Shown here piece after piece: positions 5,667 through 11,204 of a DNA stretch of 14,290 bases. Every line of letters begins with the position of its first letter. The stretch's first letter is position 1. The position numbers and the translations under genes were made by a program. The notes under the pieces are model-generated. The model worked only from the letters and a program-made list of their open reading frames with translations, ran no database searches and was not told where the DNA came from. This DNA is from JAJTFW01 sp964534995 (lineage in GTDB: Bacteria; Bacteroidota; Bacteroidia; AKYH767-A; OLB10): positions 1 to 14,290 of the forward strand of contig CAZHSC010000088.1 of the NCBI GenBank assembly GCA_964534995.1, given 5' to 3'.

Positions 5667-8276
5667 ATGGCTATACTCACTTCAGCTCAAATCCGCCAGG
5701 CCTTTCTCGATTTCTTCAGTTCTAAGGGCCATGTTATTGTTTCATCTGCCCCCATCGTTGTAAAAAATGATCCTACCCTCATGTTCACCAATGCGGGCAT
5801 GAATCAGTTTAAAGATATTTTTTTAGGAAATCAGCCTCCGTTCGCGAAACGTGTGGCCAATACACAAAAGTGCCTTAGGGTGAGCGGAAAACATAATGAC
5901 CTTGAGGAGGTTGGGGTGGACACCTATCATCATACCATGTTTGAAATGCTCGGTAACTGGTCTTTTGGTGATTATTTTAAGGAAGAAGCCATCGCCTGGG
6001 CCTGGGAGTTGTTGACCAAAGTGTACCATTTGCCGGAAGACCGCTTGTATGTGACCGTTTTTGAGGGAGATGCTAAAGAAAACCTTGCCTTTGACCAGGA
6101 TGCCTATGATTGCTGGAAAAAATGGATTGCAGAAGACCGGATACTTCGTGGTAACAAAAAAGATAATTTCTGGGAGATGGGGGAGACAGGTCCCTGTGGC
6201 CCTTGCTCCGAAATCCATATAGACCTGCGCAGCGAGGAAGAGCGTAAGAAGCTTGATGGTAAATCGCTGGTCAATGAAAGCCATCCACAGGTGATCGAAA
6301 TCTGGAACAATGTGTTTATGGAGTTCAACCGGAAGGCGGATGGGTCGCTGGAGCCGCTTCCGGCCAAACATGTGGATACCGGCATGGGCTTCGAACGCCT
6401 CTGCATGGCCATGCAGGCAAAGACCTCCAACTACGATACCGATGTGTTCATGCCCACCATTCGTTTTATTGAAGATGCTTCGGGAATCAGATACGGTACA
6501 GCGGGAAAAACAGATATCGCCATGCGTGTACTGGCCGATCATATCCGCGCTATCTCCTTTGCCATTGCGGATGGACAAATTCCTTCCAATAACAAAGCCG
6601 GCTATGTAATCCGCCGTATCCTGCGTCGCGCCGTGCGCTATTGCTTTACCTTCCTCAACATTAAAGAACCATTCCTGTATAAACTCGTGACCCTGATCTC
6701 GGATCAGTTTGCCCATGTATTTACTGAGCTGAAGGCACAGGAAGATTTTGTGGCACGGGTGATTCAGGAGGAAGAAACCTCATTTCTTCGTACCCTCGAT
6801 ACCGGTATAAGGAAGTTTGAAGCATATACGGAAAATCCGATTGCTGGTGATTTCGCTTTCGAGTTATATGATACCTACGGTTTTCCCATCGACCTCACAC
6901 AACTGATGGCAAGGGAAGGAAATAAGTCGGTGGACATGGAGGGTTTCAATGCCTGCATGGAGCAGCAGAAGAACCGCTCGCGTCAGGCTACCGCCATGAG
7001 TACGGGTGACTGGACCATCGTACGCGATGAAGACACTGTAGAGTTTGTTGGCTATGAAGACCTGGAGTGCCCGGCCGAGATTTTACGCTATCGTAAAATC
7101 AAGAAAGGAAATAAAGAACAATACCAGGTTGTATTAAACCGCACACCGTTTTATGCAGAGAGCGGTGGACAGGTAGGCGATAGCGGCGTACTTGAAGCAA
7201 AGGGCAATTCCGTTGAGATCACCGACACGCAAAAAGAGAACAACCTCATCGTGCATTTCTGCGATAAATTGCCGGAGTATCCCGAAGCGCAGTTCACTGC
7301 AAGAGTCGATTTCAACCGTCGCTCCCTCATCACCAAGAACCACAGCGCCACCCATCTGATGCATGCGGCCTTGCGCAAAGTGCTCGGATCACACGTCGTA
7401 CAGAAAGGATCGCTGGTGAATGAAGAATATACCCGCTTCGACTTCTCGCATTTCGCCAAAGTAACCGACGAAGAGCTGGCGCAAATTGAGAAAATTGTGA
7501 ATGAAAAAATTCGTCAGAACATCGCGCTCAACGAACAGCGGAATGTGCCCATCAGGCAGGCGCAGGAAAGCGGGGCCATGGCCCTTTTCGGAGAGAAATA
7601 TGGCGACTTCGTGAGGGTAATTACCTTTGATAAGAATTACTCGGTAGAGCTATGCGGTGGAACACATGTAAAAGCAACCGGTGAAATCGGTTATTTCAAA
7701 ATCGTTTCCGAGAGTTCAGTTGCTGCCGGTGTACGACGCGTAGAAGCTATTACAGCAGACGGCGCAGAAGCCTGGCTCAACGGGCAGCTCGGAATTGTTG
7801 GCAAAGTAAAAGAACTGCTCAAAAGCGCGAAAGATGTAGTGAAAGGGGTGGAGCAGATCATCGAAGAAAACGAAACACTCCGAAGGCAACTTGACAGCCT
7901 GATGAACGAAAAGGCGAAACAGGTCAAAGCGGAGTTGTTGCGTAAAGTGGTGGAGAACGGTGGTGTAAGCATGATCGTGGAGCAGGTAGATCTCAATGCC
8001 GACGCCATCAAAAATATCTCTTTCGAACTCAAGCAGCAGTTTAACAATCTCTTCTGCGTAATTGGTGCTAACGTAGACGGAAAGCCGCACTTATCGCTTA
8101 TAATGTCCGATGCACTTGTTACCGGCAAAGGCCTCAACGCCACACAAATTATCCGCGACCTCGCCAAAGAAATCCAGGGCGGCGGTGGCGGACAGGCTTT
8201 TTATGCTACGGCCGGCGGTAAAAACCCCGCCGGACTTTCCAAGGCACTGGAGAAGGCCCGGACGATTTTGAACTAA
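5667..8276 (+). CDS. alaS: Alanine--tRNA ligase
   Basis: AlaS charges tRNA-Ala with alanine and clears mischarged Ser- and Gly-tRNA-Ala. At 869 residues it is full length (E. coli 876). In order there are a class II catalytic core (HHTMFEMLGNWSFGDYF at 88-104; TGPCGPCSEIH at 174-184; HVDTGMGFERL at 235-245), the tRNA-recognition region (GYVIRRILRRAVR, 312-324), the editing domain with zinc ligands HxxxH (His559, His563) and CGGTH (Cys663, His667), and RFDFSHF (590-596). A helical linker follows (about 710-760), then the C-Ala domain ending in the Gly-rich GGGGGQAFYATAGG (838-851). The start has no Shine-Dalgarno sequence, which is normal here. It is transcribed alone and closes with the terminator at 8294-8340. 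All key residues are intact. Confidence 0.97.
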   Translation: MAILTSAQIRQAFLDFFSSKGHVIVSSAPIVVKNDPTLMFTNAGMNQFKDIFLGNQPPFAKRVANTQKCLRVSGKHNDLEEVGVDTYHHTMFEMLGNWSFGDYFKEEAIAWAWELLTKVYHLPEDRLYVTVFEGDAKENLAFDQDAYDCWKKWIAEDRILRGNKKDNFWEMGETGPCGPCSEIHIDLRSEEERKKLDGKSLVNESHPQVIEIWNNVFMEFNRKADGSLEPLPAKHVDTGMGFERLCMAMQAKTSNYDTDVFMPTIRFIEDASGIRYGTAGKTDIAMRVLADHIRAISFAIADGQIPSNNKAGYVIRRILRRAVRYCFTFLNIKEPFLYKLVTLISDQFAHVFTELKAQEDFVARVIQEEETSFLRTLDTGIRKFEAYTENPIAGDFAFELYDTYGFPIDLTQLMAREGNKSVDMEGFNACMEQQKNRSRQATAMSTGDWTIVRDEDTVEFVGYEDLECPAEILRYRKIKKGNKEQYQVVLNRTPFYAESGGQVGDSGVLEAKGNSVEITDTQKENNLIVHFCDKLPEYPEAQFTARVDFNRRSLITKNHSATHLMHAALRKVLGSHVVQKGSLVNEEYTRFDFSHFAKVTDEELAQIEKIVNEKIRQNIALNEQRNVPIRQAQESGAMALFGEKYGDFVRVITFDKNYSVELCGGTHVKATGEIGYFKIVSESSVAAGVRRVEAITADGAEAWLNGQLGIVGKVKELLKSAKDVVKGVEQIIEENETLRRQLDSLMNEKAKQVKAELLRKVVENGGVSMIVEQVDLNADAIKNISFELKQQFNNLFCVIGANVDGKPHLSLIMSDALVTGKGLNATQIIRDLAKEIQGGGGGQAFYATAGGKNPAGLSKALEKARTILN

Positions 8277-8293
8277 AATAATTGCGATAAATA

Positions 8294-8340
8294 ACTCTTT
8301 ATAACCTCGGTGCTTAAATGGGGTTATTAAGAGTGTTTTT
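8294..8340 (+). terminator. Rho-independent terminator of alaS
   Basis: ACTCTTTATAACC (8294-8306) pairs with GGTTATTAAGAGT (8322-8334), 12 of 13 positions, with a single T-T mismatch and a 15-base loop. It is followed by GTTTTT (8335-8340). It lies 17 bases after the alaS stop. Read from the other side it may also act on the higBA transcript, but the T run there is weak. Confidence 0.8.
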
Positions 8341-8413
8341 CAGGTCTATATTTAATTAAAAAATGTCTTTTTGTTTTTCAAGTAGAATAAATGCTACAAT
8401 GTGATTCACTAAT

Positions 8414-8713
8414 TCAGGCGACCTTACTTGTATATCTTGGTATAGCATTGATTTCTGCACTTTTATTCTGCATCCCTTCTTCGATGTCGTAGTCATCTTG
8501 TAGCCCGAGCCAGAATTTAGCGGAATTCCCAAAATATTGAGATAATCTTAATGCAGTATCAGCAGTAATACGTCTGTTACCTTTTATAATTTCTGAAACC
8601 CGGGTTTGAGGAATACCAATATCTTTAGACAGCTTGTATGCCGAAATCTCCAATGGAATCAGGAATTCTTCGAGTAAGATTTCACCCGGATGAATGTTCT
8701 TAAGTTTTTTCAT
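8414..8713 (-). CDS. higA: HigA-type antitoxin (XRE helix-turn-helix)
   Basis: The 99-residue product has the HigA/VapI family layout: KNIHPGEILLEEFL (5-18), a helix-turn-helix of the XRE type (about 25-48, SAYKLSKDIGIPQTRVSEII), then NRRITADTALRLSQYFGNSAKFWLGLQ (46-72), and a variable tail. It should bind and neutralise the HigB RNase and repress the shared promoter through its helix-turn-helix. It begins one base after the toxin gene stops, giving the toxin-first order typical of higBA. Its DNA is noticeably more AT-rich than alaS on one side and the transporter gene on the other, which fits acquisition by transfer. Confidence 0.9.
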   Translation of the reverse strand: MKKLKNIHPGEILLEEFLIPLEISAYKLSKDIGIPQTRVSEIIKGNRRITADTALRLSQYFGNSAKFWLGLQDDYDIEEGMQNKSAEINAIPRYTSKVA

Positions 8714-8714
8714 T

Positions 8715-8996
8715 TTAATGATAATCTATAATTTCAACTTCTGAAGCATTACCATTTGACCATTTGAATATTATTCTCCATTGGTCGTTTATTCTGATAC
8801 TGTAATAATCTTTGGCTTTTCCTGACAATTTTTCAAGTCTGTTTGCCGGTGGGACCCGAAGGTCATTTATATTTATTGAGTTATGAATCATTCTAAGTTT
8901 ACGTCTGGCTATATCCTGTATTTCACGAGGAAAGCCTTTGACATATTCCCCTTGCCAGACCTTTTCAGTTTCTTTTGATCCAAATGAGACAATCAT
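8715..8996 (-). CDS. higB: HigB-type toxin (RelE superfamily mRNA interferase)
   Basis: The 93-residue product matches the HigB 'killer' family: MIVSFGSKETEKVWQGE at the start, PREIQDIARRKLRMI (23-37), LRVPPANRLEKL (46-57), and YSIRINDQWRIIFKW (65-79) ending in EIIDYH. Proteins of this family cleave mRNA at the ribosome and are held inactive by HigA. A longer reading from a TTG at 9023 would add nine residues, but that TTG lies inside the promoter -7 box. The ATG at 8996 also gives the family's usual N-terminus. All core residues look intact, so the toxin is probably functional. It is the first gene of a two-gene unit with higA. Confidence 0.9.
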   Translation of the reverse strand: MIVSFGSKETEKVWQGEYVKGFPREIQDIARRKLRMIHNSININDLRVPPANRLEKLSGKAKDYYSIRINDQWRIIFKWSNGNASEVEIIDYH

Positions 8997-9015
8997 ACTG
9001 TCGTTGAGCGATACT
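8997..9015. promoter_or_regulatory. Possible higBA operator (imperfect palindrome over start site)
   Basis: ACTGTCGTTGAGCGATACT has 5 of 7 matching arm positions around a five-base centre and covers the predicted higBA start site (near 9014) and leader. HigA proteins commonly repress their own promoter through such sites. This is suggestive only, since short imperfect palindromes are frequent. Confidence 0.3.
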
Positions 9016-9020
9016 AACGT

Positions 9021-9051
9021 CAAAGGTAAGTAAATGGTCCTTAAAAGTCAA
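9021..9051 (-). promoter_or_regulatory. higBA promoter (TTG-N20-TACCTTTG)
   Basis: On the minus strand, TTG (9051-9049) and an exact TAnnTTTG box (9028-9021, TACCTTTG) are 20 bases apart, close to the Bacteroidota -33/-7 spacing. The predicted start is near 9014, giving an 18-base leader to the higB ATG at 8996. Confidence 0.7.
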
Positions 9052-9376
9052 TTTGTTTTTAACACCATGACTGTTTTGTAAAATCTGTCATATTCAGCGA
9101 CTTACTATGCAATGAATTCGTTTTTGTTAGCTCCATAGTTCTTGCGGATGCAATTCAAAACTTTCGGCAAATCCAATATAGCATCGTAAAAGAAAGATAT
9201 TTAACTGAACACCACCCAACCAGCTTCTATTGAACAAAACTTCCGTATTTCTCATAATTCCTGATTAAATATTTCAAAAAGTTTAATTTGACTCCAATTT
9301 ATAATCGCACTATTTTCAAATCGATCCATTTTCAAATCTTCAAATTACCTATATTCGTCAAAATGACTTAGCAATT
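9024..9376. other. AT-rich intergenic region without a convincing gene
   Basis: This stretch of 353 bases separates the diverging higBA and transporter genes. It holds the higBA promoter at its left edge. Near the right edge is a pair of 11-base direct repeats (ATTTTCAAATC at 9312-9322 and 9328-9338), then a weak -7-like box (TATATTCG, 9350-9357). The middle (about 9060-9290) has only short interrupted frames on both strands. A minus-strand stretch around 9130-9205 reads as 26 codons before a stop but matches nothing I know, and it could be a gene remnant. Confidence 0.5.
9312..9338. repeat. 11-bp direct repeat upstream of the peptide transporter gene
   Basis: ATTTTCAAATC occurs twice, 16 bases apart start to start, and a shorter TTCAAAT follows at 9339-9345. 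The copies lie 12-60 bases upstream of a weak -7-like box (TATATTCG, 9350-9357) and could be a regulator site, but in AT-rich DNA such repeats also arise by chance. Confidence 0.35.
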
Positions 9377-11002
9377 ATGTCCAAAAACCACCCTTCCGGC
9401 CTTCCCTTCCTCTTCCTCTCCGAAATGTGGGAACGCTTCGGCTATTACCTCATGATCGGCATCTTTACCCTGTATCTCAAGGACGTAAAAGAGGGCTTTG
9501 CCATGACCGAAGCGGAAGCCTCCGACCTATATGGGACCTTTATCGCGCTGGTGTTTCTTACCCCCTTCCTCGGCGGACTCATCGCCGATCGTTATTGGGG
9601 ATATACGCGATCCATTGTGGTGGGCGGAATCATGATGGGAATCGGTTACTGCTTGATGGGGATTCATAACCTAACAGCACTATACAGCGGAATGACCCTG
9701 GTGATTTTTGGCAACGGATTTTTCAAGCCGAATATCTCTACACTGCTCGGGAATATTTACTCAACAGATGAGTATCGCCACAGGAAGGACGAAGGCTATA
9801 ACATCTTTTATATGGGCATCAATATCGGTGCTTTCATCTGCAATTTTTTCGGTGCGGCCTTGCAGATTATGCTTGGTTGGGGCTGGGCGTTTATGGCGGC
9901 GGGAGTAGGGATGTTTATCGGACTCTTTGTTTTCCTCAGTGGTAAGAAACACTACGAGGGCTACGATCATAAAAAAGGTGTGCAGAAAGACGATATGCCG
10001 ATGACGAAAATTGTCGGATTGATTCTCCTGCCGGCGGTCGTGTTTGGTGTGATCGGCTGGCTGATTCCCGATAATATCTTCGGCAGCGACAGCACCGACG
10101 CGTTCATCATGAGTTGTCTTCCGGTCTTGTATTTCTACGGGAACTTATACTTCACTGCTGCGAAAGAAGAGAAGGCGCCCATTGCCGCCATGCTGGCCAT
10201 CTTTGCGGTGGTGATTCTTTTCTGGGCGGTGTTCAAGCAGAATGGCTCTGCACTCAACACCTGGGCCGACCGTTATACGGATCGCTCTCTCACAGGTACT
10301 ACGGCGGTGGCCTTCGATGCATTAAAACAGGCAAAGCAACTTACCTACGAAAAGGATACCGTACCGGTATATGACGCTTATTTCCGCCTGCAAAAAGAGA
10401 ATGGAGTAGTGAAGGAAGAGGTAAATTATCCGGTGTATTTCCGCAATGAACATCCTGAGAAATTGCCCCGGGAAGGAACCAGCATCAATGTATGGGCAAC
10501 TAATCTCAGTCAATCCATTAATCCGGGTTGGGTAATTCTGCTGACACCGCTCGTGGTGGCCTTCTTCACCTGGCTGCGCGGAAAGAAGAAAGAACCGTCT
10601 ACTCCTGCCAAGATCGCATACGGATTGTTTATCTCAGCACTCTCGGCTCTGGTGATGGTGGCCGCTGCCAAAGCCGGAAGCAATGGCGCCGAAAAGGTGA
10701 GTGTATGGTGGCTGATTGGCTGTTACGGGGTGATCACCATCGGCGAGTTGTTTTTGAGTCCGATGGGATTAAGTCTGGTATCGAAACTGAGTCCGCCGAG
10801 GATAACCGCATTGATGATGGGCGGATGGTTTCTGAGTACCTCCATCGGCAACAAGCTGAGTGGTGTCCTTGCCAGCATGTGGGATAAATACGAAGACAAA
10901 ACCGATTTCTTCCTCTTTAATTGTTTTCTCTTGCTCATCGCCACCGCCATTGCTTTCTCTATGCTGAAATGGTTGAATAAAATATTTAAGGCGAACACGT
11001 AA
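9377..11002 (+). CDS. POT/PTR-family proton-coupled oligopeptide transporter
   Basis: The 541-residue inner-membrane protein imports di- and tripeptides with protons. Family marks are the ExxER motif in helix 1 (Glu16, Glu19, Arg20 in EMWERFGYY), GGLIADRYWG (66-75), FFKPNIS (115-121), the PTR2 signature around FYMGINIGAF (144-153), WAVFKQNGSALN (283-294) in helix 7, and GELFLSPMGLSLVSKLSP (456-473) with the conserved helix-10 Glu457. About 14 hydrophobic segments are visible. A soluble insert of roughly 85 residues (about 296-382) lies between helices 7 and 8. I recall similar inserts in other Bacteroidota POT proteins, and its role is unknown. The gene is transcribed alone, away from higBA. 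A weak -7-like box (TATATTCG, 9350-9357) precedes it, and no strong terminator is visible after it. Confidence 0.92.
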   Translation: MSKNHPSGLPFLFLSEMWERFGYYLMIGIFTLYLKDVKEGFAMTEAEASDLYGTFIALVFLTPFLGGLIADRYWGYTRSIVVGGIMMGIGYCLMGIHNLTALYSGMTLVIFGNGFFKPNISTLLGNIYSTDEYRHRKDEGYNIFYMGINIGAFICNFFGAALQIMLGWGWAFMAAGVGMFIGLFVFLSGKKHYEGYDHKKGVQKDDMPMTKIVGLILLPAVVFGVIGWLIPDNIFGSDSTDAFIMSCLPVLYFYGNLYFTAAKEEKAPIAAMLAIFAVVILFWAVFKQNGSALNTWADRYTDRSLTGTTAVAFDALKQAKQLTYEKDTVPVYDAYFRLQKENGVVKEEVNYPVYFRNEHPEKLPREGTSINVWATNLSQSINPGWVILLTPLVVAFFTWLRGKKKEPSTPAKIAYGLFISALSALVMVAAAKAGSNGAEKVSVWWLIGCYGVITIGELFLSPMGLSLVSKLSPPRITALMMGGWFLSTSIGNKLSGVLASMWDKYEDKTDFFLFNCFLLLIATAIAFSMLKWLNKIFKANT

Positions 11003-11155
11003 ACAGGGGTTTAAAGTAAATAGTAGCATCAGTTTCAATTGAACCGAATCCCTGCATATTAACCTGATTATCCTGCACCTTTTCCGGTGATTTCCGGCGT
11101 TCCGGCTGAGTCGATAGCCCAATGTTACCACATGTTTAAATTTTCTTACTAAACA

Positions 11156-11187
11156 TTGCTGTAATTCGTTGATTTTTTTTACTTTTA
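11156..11187 (+). promoter_or_regulatory. Possible promoter of the repeat-protein gene (TTG-N21-TACTTTTA)
   Basis: TTG (11156-11158) and TACTTTTA (11180-11187, one mismatch to TAnnTTTG) are 21 bases apart. The predicted start near 11194 leaves a leader of about 11 bases before the ATG at 11205. The rest of the 202-bp gap after the transporter gene shows no clear hairpin or other gene. Confidence 0.4.
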
Positions 11188-11204
11188 TTTGAAATTTTAC
11201 GATC

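Noticed and set aside
5823..6716. Minus-strand open frame of 297 codons inside alaS
   Set aside because: It is fully antisense to the conserved catalytic core of AlaS and has no recognisable motifs, so it is a shadow of the alaS reading frame.
8380..8400. GTAG...CTAC inverted repeat downstream of higA
   Set aside because: There are four paired bases only and no T run, so it cannot be supported as the higBA terminator.
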